DNA of 64,000 nt from Cryptosporangium aurantiacum (GCF_900143005.1 NZ_FRCS01000007.1:248001-312000), one strand, 5' to 3'; shown: positions 1 through 7,458, counted from the first letter of the stretch. Translations and numbers: made by a program. The notes: generated by a model not told the origin, from the letters alone.

Positions 1-512
1 AAGTCGACCACCGCGGCCAGCCCGGCCATCCGCGAATGCCGGGCCGTGAGGTGGACGACCGACGGCAGCGCGGCGGTGAGCGGGTGCCACGGCCCCGGCG
101 CGAGCAGGTACCCGCCGCAGAGCAACCGGGTGGCCGGGCCGGGCCCGTCGATGACCAGGTCCTGCACCGGCATCGCGCCCAGCGGACCGCCGATCAGCTC
201 GGTCAGCGGCCGGGCCGTGCTGCCGGGTGCGTCCACCAGGGAGTGACCGTGGCCGGACGGCACCAGGACGACGTCGCCGCGGGTGAGCTGGATCGGCTCG
301 GCGTCGTCCGGGATCAGCCAGCACGCCCCGGCGGTCACCACGTGGACGCTCGCCACGTGCCCGCCCTCCACGCGGATGCCCCAGGGCGCGTGGAACCGGC
401 TCCGGGAGTAGACGGCCGTGCGCTGCCGGGTCGTCGCGACGACGTCGGCGACGATGTCCGCGACGACGTCGGCCGAACGCGTCGCGCTCTGGGCTTCGGC
501 TAATAGGACCAT
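1..512 (-). CDS. AraC-family transcriptional regulator, N-terminal sensor part (3' end cut by window edge)
   Basis: About 170 residues can be read from an ATG at 512 to the edge. They form a cupin-like sensor: a beta-rich stretch with GGHVASVHVVTAG, then PSGHGHSLVDAP, then a region ending in LTARHSRMAGLAAVVD. This is the usual N-terminal ligand-binding half of AraC-type regulators of the Cupin_6 kind; the DNA-binding HTH should lie beyond base 1 and is not visible. The gene is divergent from the NmrA-like oxidoreductase at 632, the usual arrangement for a regulator and its target. The ligand is unknown. The family call rests on the cupin part and context only. Confidence 0.7.
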   Translation of the reverse strand, partial: MVLLAEAQSATRSADVVADIVADVVATTRQRTAVYSRSRFHAPWGIRVEGGHVASVHVVTAGACWLIPDDAEPIQLTRGDVVLVPSGHGHSLVDAPGSTARPLTELIGGPLGAMPVQDLVIDGPGPATRLLCGGYLLAPGPWHPLTAALPSVVHLTARHSRMAGLAAVVD

Positions 513-567
513 TCCGAGAACCGTACGCACTGAGTCGATCGGATATGTCTGGGCGCTGAACTGGCAT

Positions 568-590
568 GGTACGTCCCGCGAAGCCGTACC
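568..590. promoter_or_regulatory. Small inverted repeat in the divergent AraC/NmrA intergenic region
   Basis: GGTACG (568-573) and CGTACC (585-590) form a perfect 6-bp inverted repeat with an 11-bp spacer, midway between the two divergent starts. It could be a regulator site. Arms this short arise by chance in GC-rich DNA, so this is only a candidate. Confidence 0.22.
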
Positions 591-631
591 TATCGTCGAA
601 CAGTCCACATCGCTGATCAGCGGAGGCTTCC

Positions 632-1504
632 GTGACTGGCACCATTCTGGTGACCGGCGCCACCGGCAAGACCGGGCGTCGTTTGATACCCCTGCTCGTC
701 CGCCGCGGCACCACCGTACGGGCGGCGGTCCGGGCTCCCGCCGAGGCGCCGCCGGGCGTCGAGGAGGTCGCGTTCGACTGGGCGGACCCGAGCACGTACG
801 AGGCCGCCCGCAAGGGCGCGACCGCGATCTACCTCGTCTACGGCGATCCGGGCCGGGCCGGCGACGAGGCCGAGAACGTGCGCGCGCTGCTCGACGGCGC
901 CGCGGAGGACGGCGTCCGGCGGGTCGTTCTGCTCTCGGCGCTCGGCGTCGACCAGGCACCGGACGACGACCTGCTGCGCCGGGTCGAGCTCGCGGTGGAG
1001 TCCTGCGGCGTGCCGCACACGATCCTGCGGCCCGGCGCGTTCATGCAGAACTTCTCCGAGCGGCACTGGATGCGGATCGTCGACGGCATCCGCGACCGCG
1101 ACGAGATCGACCTCCCCGGCGGCGAGGGCGTCGTCTCCTGGGTGTCCGCCGATGACATCGCCGAGGTGGCGGCCGTCACGCTGACCGAGAACGGCCACGA
1201 GGGGAAGGGGTACACGCTGGTGGGCCCGGAACCGCTGACGATGGCTCAGGTCACCGCGTTCATCTCGGACGCGGCGGGCCGGCCGATTCGCCACGTGGAG
1301 TCCGGGCGGGACGAGGTGCGGGACCGGCTCGTCGCCTCGGGCATTCCGGCGGAGGTGGCCGAGCCGATCAGCGATGTCTACGTCCACGCGCTCACCAGCG
1401 GGGCGTTCGGCCTGGTGAACGACGACGTGGCCACGGTCACCGGCCGCCCCCCGGCCAGCTTCCGGACGTTCGCGGCCGACGCGTACCCCGCGTGGCGCCG
1501 CTGA
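632..1504 (+). CDS. NmrA-like NAD(P)-binding oxidoreductase (atypical SDR)
   Basis: The protein has 290 aa. It opens with a Rossmann beta strand and the glycine motif GATGKTG, typical of SDR a5/NmrA and quinone-reductase (QOR2-like) proteins. Later segments such as RRVVLLSALGVD and LRPGAFMQNF are the usual NmrA landmarks; the catalytic Tyr-x-x-x-Lys of classical SDRs is not evident, as expected for this subgroup. It starts with GTG at 632, with GGAGG a few bases upstream. It is divergent from the AraC-type regulator and ends in a strong hairpin. It probably binds NADPH and either reduces a small electrophile or quinone or acts as a redox sensor; the substrate is not predictable. Confidence 0.82.
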   Translation: MTGTILVTGATGKTGRRLIPLLVRRGTTVRAAVRAPAEAPPGVEEVAFDWADPSTYEAARKGATAIYLVYGDPGRAGDEAENVRALLDGAAEDGVRRVVLLSALGVDQAPDDDLLRRVELAVESCGVPHTILRPGAFMQNFSERHWMRIVDGIRDRDEIDLPGGEGVVSWVSADDIAEVAAVTLTENGHEGKGYTLVGPEPLTMAQVTAFISDAAGRPIRHVESGRDEVRDRLVASGIPAEVAEPISDVYVHALTSGAFGLVNDDVATVTGRPPASFRTFAADAYPAWRR

Positions 1505-1550
1505 GCGCTGCACACTTTGTTCCCCTGGAGGGGCACAAAGTGTGCAGCGC
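1505..1550. terminator. Long-stem hairpin between convergent genes (probable bidirectional terminator)
   Basis: Arms 1505-1525 and 1530-1550 pair at 20 of 21 positions around a TGGA loop. The hairpin starts on the base after the NmrA stop codon and sits 14 bp from the stop of the convergent gene at 1564, so it can serve both. There is no T-run, which is usual for actinomycete terminators. The outer half of the stem (GCGCTGCACACTTTGT) is less GC-rich than its surroundings. Confidence 0.7.
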
Positions 1551-1563
1551 CGAGAGTGGACGG

Positions 1564-2241
1564 TCAGCCGTGCGAGTCGCCCGCGCCGTTGACGACGGTG
1601 ATGCCCTCGGCGAACGCGGCGCTGCGGGCGGCGTCCCAATGCAGTTGGGCGGGAACCTGGATCTGCACCCAGCGGCCCGACGGGTCTTGGTAGGTGAAGA
1701 TCTGGACGCCGTCCCCCGCGTCGCGGAAGTAGCCGGTGCCGCCACTCATCGGCACCGGGGTGCCTTCGGTGAGCGTCTCGGGTGGGGTGTCCGACGACGC
1801 TGAGAGCACGGTCAGCTTGTTCACGAACGAGTCCGGGTTCTGGTCGGCGGCGTTCGCGGGGGCGATCGTCAGCGAGGCCTCCGAACCGCCCTGGATCACC
1901 CAGCCGTCCGGCAGCTGCTCGACACGGTACCCCTTGGGCTGCTCCCCGGTGTAGGCGACGAGCGTGACCTCCTGGGTTCGCACGGTGGTGCGGTGCTCGG
2001 TCGTCGCCACCCCGGTGGTGCCGTCGCCGCCCGCGTCGAGGCCGGCGACGGTGGCGACGCCTCCCACGAGCAGGGCCGCGGCGGCGACCCCGCCGGCGAT
2101 CGCGGCCCGGCGTCGCAGCACCCGGCGTCGGCCGCGGGCCAGGTCGTCGGTGGGGTCGACGGGCGGGGACTGGAGGTCGGTCGTCATGCGCGCGGGCTCC
2201 TCGTTCAGGGCAGCGGTGAGCAGGTGCTTGATGTCGTTCAT
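1564..2241 (-). CDS. Single-pass membrane protein, probable partner of the upstream sigma factor
   Basis: The protein has 225 aa. Residues 1-45 are a short cytosolic part (MNDIKHLLTAALNEEP), followed by a basic stretch and one hydrophobic segment around residues 45-70. The rest is an extracytoplasmic domain of about 150 residues rich in beta-type sequence. The ATG at 2241 overlaps the sigma-factor stop as ATGA, so the pair is translationally coupled. That position and topology match membrane proteins that accompany SigE-type ECF sigma factors and may act as anti-sigma or sensor proteins. No HxxxCxxC zinc anti-sigma motif is present, so the anti-sigma role is inferred from context only. Confidence 0.7.
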   Translation of the reverse strand: MNDIKHLLTAALNEEPARMTTDLQSPPVDPTDDLARGRRRVLRRRAAIAGGVAAAALLVGGVATVAGLDAGGDGTTGVATTEHRTTVRTQEVTLVAYTGEQPKGYRVEQLPDGWVIQGGSEASLTIAPANAADQNPDSFVNKLTVLSASSDTPPETLTEGTPVPMSGGTGYFRDAGDGVQIFTYQDPSGRWVQIQVPAQLHWDAARSAAFAEGITVVNGAGDSHG

Positions 2242-2777
2242 CGGGACCTCCGCCCGGCGTGGACTGGGACGGGTGCCGGGGCGCCGTCGGGAGCCAGGAG
2301 ATGCCGCAGCTTCGCGACGGCCTTGGCGTTCTGGCTCTTGACGGTCCCCTCGGTGCAGCCGAGCCACTCGGCGGTCTGCTCGACGCTCAGGTCGAGCCAG
2401 TGCCGCAGGACGACGACCGCCCGCATCTTCGGCGGGAGCGAGCCGAGCGCGGCCCGCACCGCGTCACCGAGATCGTCCGGCGGGGACTCCGGCGCCCCGA
2501 ACTCCGGTGGCTCGGCCACCGACCGTTCGCGGCGCCAGAACGGCCGGCGGCTCTCGTCGATGTGGGCGTTGACGATGCTCCGCCGGACGTACGCGACCGG
2601 ATGGTCGCTGCCGCGGATCCGGTTCCACGCCACGTAGGCCCGGACCAGCGCGGACTGCACCAGGTCCTCGGCCCGGTGCACGTCCCCGCAGGTGAGCAGC
2701 CGTGCGGTCCGTACCAGGTCCACCCGGTTGTCCCGGACGAAGCCGGCGAACTCCGCGTCGAGCGTCCGTCGATGCAT
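2238..2777 (-). CDS. SigE-family (ECF, group 4) RNA polymerase sigma factor
   Basis: The protein has 179 aa. The region 2 block contains DLVQSALVRAYVAW and the region 4 HTH contains LSVEQTAEWLGCTEGTVKSQ, both standard for the actinobacterial SigE/ECF41-like small sigma factors. The chosen ATG at 2777 has GGGAGG about 5 nt upstream; an in-frame GTG at 2783 is the alternative. The stop overlaps the start of the membrane-partner gene. The protein should redirect RNA polymerase to a small regulon, probably including its own operon; the inducing signal is unknown. Confidence 0.9.
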   Translation of the reverse strand: MHRRTLDAEFAGFVRDNRVDLVRTARLLTCGDVHRAEDLVQSALVRAYVAWNRIRGSDHPVAYVRRSIVNAHIDESRRPFWRRERSVAEPPEFGAPESPPDDLGDAVRAALGSLPPKMRAVVVLRHWLDLSVEQTAEWLGCTEGTVKSQNAKAVAKLRHLLAPDGAPAPVPVHAGRRSR

Positions 2778-2843
2778 CGGCACCTCCCTCGACCGGATGG
2801 ACGAACGGCGCCGCCTCCCGGGTTGTCTCGCACCCGAAGAACT

Positions 2844-3713
2844 TCAGCGCGCCCTGATCACCTCGTACAGCGCGGTCCAATTGTCGTCGCCGTGGCCGGC
2901 CGCGATCGCGCGGTCGTACTGCGACTTCACCGCCGCCGCCAGGCCCGGATCGACGCCGGACGCCGTCGCGGTGCGCAGGATGTGGTCCGCGGTGGCGCCC
3001 ATCATCCGCGCCGTGCTCAACTCGCCCGGGTGCTCACCGGCCTCCAGGCTCCGCGCCAGCTCGGCTCCGTCGCCGATCATCGCCGGGATGTCGGTCAGCG
3101 TGCCCAGCGCGTCCGGCAGGAAGTCGGCCGCCCGGACCCCGGCGGCGGTGACCAGCGCGGTCGCGTGCAGCAGGCTGGACAGCGCGGTGAGGAACACGTC
3201 CAGGTGAGCCTGGTAGAACAGCTGGGCCAGGCCGGGGTCATCCCCGAGGTACTTCGGCTCGCCGATCACCCGGAGTGCGGCGGCGTGCGCGTCGAACACG
3301 TCCGGCGGGCCGCTGTAGTACACGTACGCGCCGGGCGTGCCGACGATGGGTGCCGGCACCATCACGCCCCCGGTGACGAACCGCGCCCCGCGGTCGGTGG
3401 CCCACTGGGCGGCCTGCCGGGACGCGGCCGGGGTGTCCGAGCTCAGGTTGACGAGCACGGTGCCGTCCAGCGGGACCGAACCGAGGATGTCGTACATCGC
3501 CGGGTAGTCGGTGAGGCTCAGGATCACCAGCTCGCTCGCGGCGACGGCCTGCGCGGGACCGGCCGCACGGGTGGCGCCTGCCGCGACCAGCTCGTCGCCA
3601 CGGCTCGGCGTCCGGTTCCAGATCGTGACCGGGTGACCCGCGCGGAGCAGCGCGGCGGCCATCGCGCGGCCCATCGGACCGATGCCGATCACCGTGACGG
3701 GCGCGGGGGTCAT
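2844..3713 (-). CDS. NAD(P)-dependent beta-hydroxyacid dehydrogenase-like enzyme, copy 2
   Basis: The protein has 289 aa. The Rossmann motif IGIGPMGRAMAAALLRAGH is followed by WNRTPSR, a basic patch suggesting NADP preference, then the all-alpha C-terminal domain of the 6-phosphogluconate / 3-hydroxyisobutyrate dehydrogenase superfamily. The usual catalytic Lys region reads FYQAHLDVF, lacking the typical GxxxKxxxN, which points to the imine-reductase-like or GLYR1-like branch. Its ATG overlaps the stop of the upstream paralogue as ATGA; both proteins are 289 aa, so a tandem duplication is likely. The operon is divergent from an HxlR regulator. Confidence 0.8.
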   Translation of the reverse strand: MTPAPVTVIGIGPMGRAMAAALLRAGHPVTIWNRTPSRGDELVAAGATRAAGPAQAVAASELVILSLTDYPAMYDILGSVPLDGTVLVNLSSDTPAASRQAAQWATDRGARFVTGGVMVPAPIVGTPGAYVYYSGPPDVFDAHAAALRVIGEPKYLGDDPGLAQLFYQAHLDVFLTALSSLLHATALVTAAGVRAADFLPDALGTLTDIPAMIGDGAELARSLEAGEHPGELSTARMMGATADHILRTATASGVDPGLAAAVKSQYDRAIAAGHGDDNWTALYEVIRAR

Positions 3714-4579
3714 CGGCTGCTCCTCAGTCCTTCGAACATCCGCGCGGTGCCGTGCGCGCCGAACCCGGCCGCGATCTGGCGGCGGACCAGGTCGTGCACC
3801 GGCACGAGCAGGTCGTCGGCGACGCCCTGGTCGGTGCTCGCCCGCCGGAGGGCGGACAGCGCGGTGTCGGTGAAACGCAGGCTCTGCTGGTCGGGGCCGG
3901 TGTACTCGCGGGCGTCGACGGTGGCGGCGAGCTCGGCGAGCTGCTCGGTCATCGCGGCGAGGAACGGTGCCTGCCGGGCCGCGAACTCGGCCGCGGGCAC
4001 CCCGGCGGTGCCGACCATCGCGGCGCCGTGCAGGAACCCGGCGAACATCGTGTACATGCCGGTGAGCATCGCGAGGTCGTACAGCGAGGCCAGGCCGGCG
4101 TCCGGGCCGAACCAGGTGCTCGTGCCCCACCGGTCGAGCAGGTCCCGATGGTCGGTGAACGCGCTCTCCGAGCCGCTGTAGAACAGCGCCGACGCCGGGC
4201 CGCCGATCATCTCCGGCACGGCCATGATCGCGCCGTCGAGGTAGGTGACGCCGTGCTTGTCGGCCCAGGTGGCGAGCTCGCGGGCCTCGTCCGGCGTCGA
4301 CGTGGTCAGGTTGACCACGGTCCGGCCGGATAGCCGGGTGATCACCGGATCGAGTACATCGTGGACCGAGCGGTGGTCGAACAGGCACGCGACGATCACG
4401 CCGTCGTCGGCCACCGCCTCGGCGACGGTGCCGGCCACGCGGGCGCCGCGCGCGCCGAGGTCGCGGGCGCGTTCCGGGCTGCGGTTCCAGACGGTGACGC
4501 GGTCGCCGGCGTCCAGCGTGGCCGCGGCCAGCGCGCTGCCCATCGCTCCCAGCCCGAGGAACGTGGTGCTGGTGGTCAT
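3710..4579 (-). CDS. NAD(P)-dependent beta-hydroxyacid dehydrogenase-like enzyme, copy 1
   Basis: The protein has 289 aa, exactly the length of its downstream neighbour, with the same fold: FLGLGAMGSALAAATLDAGD (Rossmann), WNRSPER (NADP-type second strand), VNLTTSTPDEA, and an alpha-helical C-terminus containing LYDLAMLTGMYTMFAGFLHG. The catalytic Lys seen in hydroxyisobutyrate dehydrogenases is replaced here too, so imine-reductase-like chemistry or another reduction is possible. The chosen ATG at 4579 begins directly before the glycine motif; an earlier in-frame start would add 18 residues that run into the AT-rich regulator region. The HxlR regulator at 4706 is divergent and is the likely repressor. 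Confidence 0.82.
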   Translation of the reverse strand: MTTSTTFLGLGAMGSALAAATLDAGDRVTVWNRSPERARDLGARGARVAGTVAEAVADDGVIVACLFDHRSVHDVLDPVITRLSGRTVVNLTTSTPDEARELATWADKHGVTYLDGAIMAVPEMIGGPASALFYSGSESAFTDHRDLLDRWGTSTWFGPDAGLASLYDLAMLTGMYTMFAGFLHGAAMVGTAGVPAAEFAARQAPFLAAMTEQLAELAATVDAREYTGPDQQSLRFTDTALSALRRASTDQGVADDLLVPVHDLVRRQIAAGFGAHGTARMFEGLRSSR

Positions 4580-4664
4580 CGAGATCGATCCCTCCGAGGT
4601 CGGTAACGGGTCGACCAAATCCTCGGTGGACACCTACTGTGCAACAAGTACCTACTATTTTGTT

Positions 4665-4690
4665 CAATACTTACTTTTTCGTAAGTATTG
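4665..4690. promoter_or_regulatory. Perfect 10-bp palindrome, probable HxlR operator
   Basis: CAATACTTAC (4665-4674) and GTAAGTATTG (4681-4690) are exact inverted repeats with a 6-bp spacer, inside an unusually AT-rich patch (about 4640-4690) between the divergent hxlR-like gene and the dehydrogenase pair. A heptamer ACCTACT also occurs twice, 18 bp apart, near 4632 and 4650. HxlR-type dimers bind palindromes of this size next to their own gene. The site would cover both promoters. Confidence 0.6.
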
Positions 4691-4705
4691 AGGTCAGGGG
4701 GCGAT

Positions 4706-5065
4706 ATGGGCGCGAGCGCGCGGCGAGGGCCGTACATCTGCGGGATCGACGCCGCGATGGACGTGGTGTCGGGGAAGTGGAAGTCGCTGATCCTCTGGGA
4801 GCTGGACAACTACGGCACCCGACGCTTCGGCGAGCTGCGGCGCGGGCTGCCCGGCGTCAGCGAGAAGATGCTGATCCAGCACCTGCGCGAGATGGAGGAG
4901 GACGGCCTGATCCACCGCGAGGTGTACCGCGAGGTGCCGCCCCGGGTGGAGTACTCGCTGACCGCAGACGGCACCTCGCTCAACGAGGCCCTGCGTCCGC
5001 TGGGTGCGTGGGGCACGGCGCGGTCCGCGCGCCTCGCCGCCGACGACGTGGTCGCGCGCGCCTGA
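4706..5065 (+). CDS. HxlR-family winged-helix transcriptional regulator
   Basis: The protein has 119 aa. The typical HxlR sequence is present: a cysteine near the N-terminus (GPYICGIDAAMDVVSGKWK), then LILWEL, RRFGELRRGLPGVSEKML for the recognition helix, HREVYREVPPRVEYSLT for the wing, and GxxL near the end. The ATG at 4706 is preceded by AGGGGG; a TTG at 4688 lies inside the palindrome and is unlikely. The single Cys at the expected position suggests electrophile or redox sensing, as in HypR/YodB relatives. It is divergent from the two NAD(P)-dependent reductases, which it probably controls. Its 3' end overlaps the antisense TIR gene by 86 bp. Confidence 0.9.
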   Translation: MGASARRGPYICGIDAAMDVVSGKWKSLILWELDNYGTRRFGELRRGLPGVSEKMLIQHLREMEEDGLIHREVYREVPPRVEYSLTADGTSLNEALRPLGAWGTARSARLAADDVVARA

Positions 5066-5600
5066 CCCGGCCGCCCCCGCGTGACCGGCCCGTTCCGCGC
5101 GGACGCCCGGAGCCCGCGCGGGCGCCGAGGATCCGCCGGATCGTCTCCAGCAGCGGGACCACGTCATAGCGGAACATGTCGTATCGCAGGCGCGCGGCGG
5201 CCAGCCGCGCGACGTCCTGGATCGACGGCGGCAGCTGGGTGGCTGACGGCATCGGCGCGCCGTCGACGAGCACCGGCACCACCGGGACCCCGAACCGCCG
5301 CGCCTCCTCGATCTCGATCCGGACGACGTCCTCCGGGTCGTGCAGCCGGGGGCCGGTGACGCGCGGGCCGTGCCACCGGTAGCCGATCAGCATCACGAGC
5401 ACGCCGCTGGCCCGGATCCGGCGCCGGACCTCGGACACCACGTCGGCGCCGATCTGCGTCGAATCGACGTCGAGGAAGACCCGGTCCTCGCCGTGTTCCT
5501 GAGCGAGGCGGTCGGCCAGGCGGCCCGCGACGTTCGCGGTGTCGCGTCGCCGGTAGCTGATGAACACCGGCGGTCGCGCGGGATCCGTCGAGTGGGCCAC
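4980..5600 (-). CDS. TIR-domain protein
   Basis: The protein has 206 aa. Residues 10-155 are a bacterial TIR_2 domain: VFISYRRRD at 12-20, VFLDVDST near 41, IGYRWHGPR near 72, and an acidic helix at 93-100 (RIEIEEA) where the NADase glutamate of active TIRs is expected. Residues 160-206 are Arg/Gly/Pro-rich and lie over the 3' end of the convergent hxlR gene, so this tail may be poorly constrained or unannotated elsewhere. It starts with GTG at 5600. It may hydrolyse NAD or act as a signalling adaptor. No partner gene of a known anti-phage TIR system (SIR2, Thoeris ThsA, pAgo, SAVED) is adjacent. Confidence 0.78.
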   Translation of the reverse strand: MAHSTDPARPPVFISYRRRDTANVAGRLADRLAQEHGEDRVFLDVDSTQIGADVVSEVRRRIRASGVLVMLIGYRWHGPRVTGPRLHDPEDVVRIEIEEARRFGVPVVPVLVDGAPMPSATQLPPSIQDVARLAAARLRYDMFRYDVVPLLETIRRILGARAGSGRPRGTGRSRGGGRVRRARPRRRRRGARTAPCPTHPADAGPR

Positions 5601-5633
5601 GGAACGCTCCAGGGTCGAGGATGGGTCGGAGGG

Positions 5634-6395
5634 CTAATGACGGGTCTCGGCCAGGTCGAGACGGGGCAGGCGGATCGCGCCGGTCGTGAAGAACGCGGTC
5701 ACCACCAGCGCGAGGTCCGTCGCGTCCAGCCGGCGCTTACCGGCGTACAGGTGGCTCCGGACGTTCTCCACCGAGCAACTCCGCAGCGACGCGATCTCCG
5801 GCGGACGCCGCCCCTGGGCGTAGTGGGTGAGCACCTCGTGCTGCGACCGGGTGAGCGTGCGCAGGCGTTGCTCGATCCGGTGCACTTCGGCGGAGGCGGC
5901 GGCCCGGGTGTCGGCGACCTCGGCGAGCGGCGGGAGCAGCCGGGTGCTGACCGCCCCCTCGATCCAGCAGTGCCCGCGCGACACCGTGCAGATCGCGTCC
6001 GCCAGGTGCGCCGAGGCGGTCTCCCGGATCAGGAACCCGCGGGCGCCGGCGCGGAATGCCCCGCCGAGCACGCCGTCCGCACCCGGCGGGACGAGCACCA
6101 GCACGTGGACCTGCCGCCGGGCCAGGACCGTGCCCAGCTCGTGCACGATGTCGCGGTCCGGGACCTCGAGCAGCCGCGCGTCGATGACGACGACGTCCGG
6201 TTCGTGCCGCCGGGCCAGGTCGACCGCGTCGTCACCCCACCGGGTGGTGGCGACCAGCGTGAGCGCCACCGGCCCGGCGGGCGTCGGGACGACCGCGTCG
6301 CGCAGCAGCATCGTGACGCCGTCGAGGTAACCGTCGATCGGATCGGCGACGAGCACCCGCACCACGCGCGGGCCCGGACACAGAGCGACGCTCAT
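5634..6395 (-). CDS. LuxR/NarL-type response regulator, slightly atypical receiver
   Basis: The protein has 253 aa. The receiver domain contains VLVADPIDG and DVVVIDARL, so the phospho-acceptor Asp is present. The usual conserved Lys of the last beta strand is replaced by Arg in GARGFLIRE. The LuxR HTH near residues 190-240 contains LTRSQHEVLTHYAQG and SVENVRSHLYAGKRRL. Its ATG overlaps the stop of the upstream kinase-like gene by 4 bp, giving a two-component-type operon. Because the kinase-like partner appears inactive, this regulator may be phosphorylated by another kinase or work without phosphorylation. Confidence 0.82.
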   Translation of the reverse strand: MSVALCPGPRVVRVLVADPIDGYLDGVTMLLRDAVVPTPAGPVALTLVATTRWGDDAVDLARRHEPDVVVIDARLLEVPDRDIVHELGTVLARRQVHVLVLVPPGADGVLGGAFRAGARGFLIRETASAHLADAICTVSRGHCWIEGAVSTRLLPPLAEVADTRAAASAEVHRIEQRLRTLTRSQHEVLTHYAQGRRPPEIASLRSCSVENVRSHLYAGKRRLDATDLALVVTAFFTTGAIRLPRLDLAETRH

Positions 6396-7243
6396 CGCCG
6401 CGCCACGTGGGTGAGCACCCACTGCATCATGTCCGGCGAACGGCGCGCCCGGCGGCGTCCGCGCGGGGCCGGCGGCAGGCACTGCTCGACCTCGAGCGCC
6501 GGAGCCGGCGGCCCGGCGGGCACCGCGGCGAGCGCCTGGCGCAGCTCACGCATGGCCTGGCCGCCGATCAGCTCGATGCGACGCAGCGCGGTGGCGGTGC
6601 GGCTCGGGTCGCGGCGCAGCACCTGGCCGGCGCCCGCGGCCTGCATGACCATCGCGCTGACCGCGTCGGCGAGCGCGTGCTGCGACGCCCTGGCTGCCTC
6701 CAGCCGCTCCTGCGCGACGGCCCGCTGGGCCACCGCGAGTGCCCCGACCTCGAGCAACGCCTCCTGGCGCGCCCCGGCCATCCGGGTGCGCCCCGCGGTC
6801 CACGCGCCGAGCCCGGAGAGCGCACAGCCCACGACGATCGTCGCCCGGCCGGAGATCTCCGGCTCCACGCCGTTCCACGCCATCACGTCGAGCGCGGTCG
6901 CGCTCAGCGCCACGATCGCCAGCGGCAGGTAGCGGGCCGACCGGATGCGGAGCGCGCCCAGCGTGTAGGTCGCGAGCAGCACGCTCAGCGTCGGCATGTA
7001 GTGCGGGACGAGACCGTTGGTGGCCAGGCAGAACAGCAGGACGACCTCGCTGCAGGTCACCCACAGCACCGCGACCGGCGCCCGGTCGCGCCAGACCAGC
7101 GCGACGAAGCCGGACGCGGCGACCAGGACGGCGAACAGCGGGCCGGGACGACCGAGACCGGCCAGTACCGACGGATTGGCGAACAGGCACAGGTCGGCGG
7201 CGAACAGCAGCACCGGGAGCCCGACCCGGCGGCCCGCGCTCAC
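6392..7243 (-). CDS. Degenerate histidine-kinase-like membrane protein (no ATPase domain)
   Basis: The protein has 283 aa. Hydrophobic segments spread over residues 8-150 make a multi-pass sensor of the kind seen in NarL-partner kinases. Residues 170-240 keep the HisKA_3 dimerisation pattern, including SAMVMQAAGAGQVLRRDPSR. Where family members have E-L-H-D, this protein has A-S-Q-H, so Gln188 sits at the phospho-His position. It then stops after about 40 residues with no N, D or G boxes of an HATPase domain. It cannot be a standard kinase; it may be a membrane scaffold, sensor or decay product. It starts with GTG at 7243, overlapping the small secreted ORF as GTGA. Confidence 0.72.
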   Translation of the reverse strand: MSAGRRVGLPVLLFAADLCLFANPSVLAGLGRPGPLFAVLVAASGFVALVWRDRAPVAVLWVTCSEVVLLFCLATNGLVPHYMPTLSVLLATYTLGALRIRSARYLPLAIVALSATALDVMAWNGVEPEISGRATIVVGCALSGLGAWTAGRTRMAGARQEALLEVGALAVAQRAVAQERLEAARASQHALADAVSAMVMQAAGAGQVLRRDPSRTATALRRIELIGGQAMRELRQALAAVPAGPPAPALEVEQCLPPAPRGRRRARRSPDMMQWVLTHVARR

Positions 7244-7458
7244 GGCTTGTTCCGATTCGGCAGCAGCGGGATCGGTGGGAGGACCGGGCGGGGAGTCGGC
7301 CGGATCCGCCAGAAGAAGTCGCACGCGATGCCGGGACAGAACGTCGGGGTGGTGAGCGTCCTCGGGTCGGGCGCGGTCGGCGCCGCGGTGCCCATCGGCA
7401 CCAGCGTGAACAGTAGAACGCCAGCGAAACGGGCGATACGTGGAGTAAATCTGCTCAT
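7240..7458 (-). CDS. Small predicted secreted protein
   Basis: The protein has 72 aa. A basic start (MSRFTPRIARF) and a hydrophobic core (AGVLLFTLVPMGTAAP) look like a signal peptide, followed by a Pro-rich mature part of about 45 residues with two cysteines in TFCPGIACDFFW that could form a disulfide. The stop overlaps the kinase-like gene as GTGA, which supports a translated operon leader gene. No family is recognised. It could be an accessory or signal for the membrane sensor encoded next to it; that is inference from position. Confidence 0.5.
   Translation of the reverse strand: MSRFTPRIARFAGVLLFTLVPMGTAAPTAPDPRTLTTPTFCPGIACDFFWRIRPTPRPVLPPIPLLPNRNKP

Noticed and set aside
617..1639. Long open frames antisense to the NmrA-like gene
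   Set aside because: High GC keeps shadow frames open; composition is Arg/Pro/Gly-rich without domains, and the plus-strand gene has a clear Rossmann motif. The same reasoning removed many frames antisense to real genes throughout the window, including those opposite the giant gene.
5066..5160. A separate small gene for the Arg-rich tail of the TIR protein
   Set aside because: It is in frame with the TIR domain without a credible internal start; treated as a C-terminal extension.
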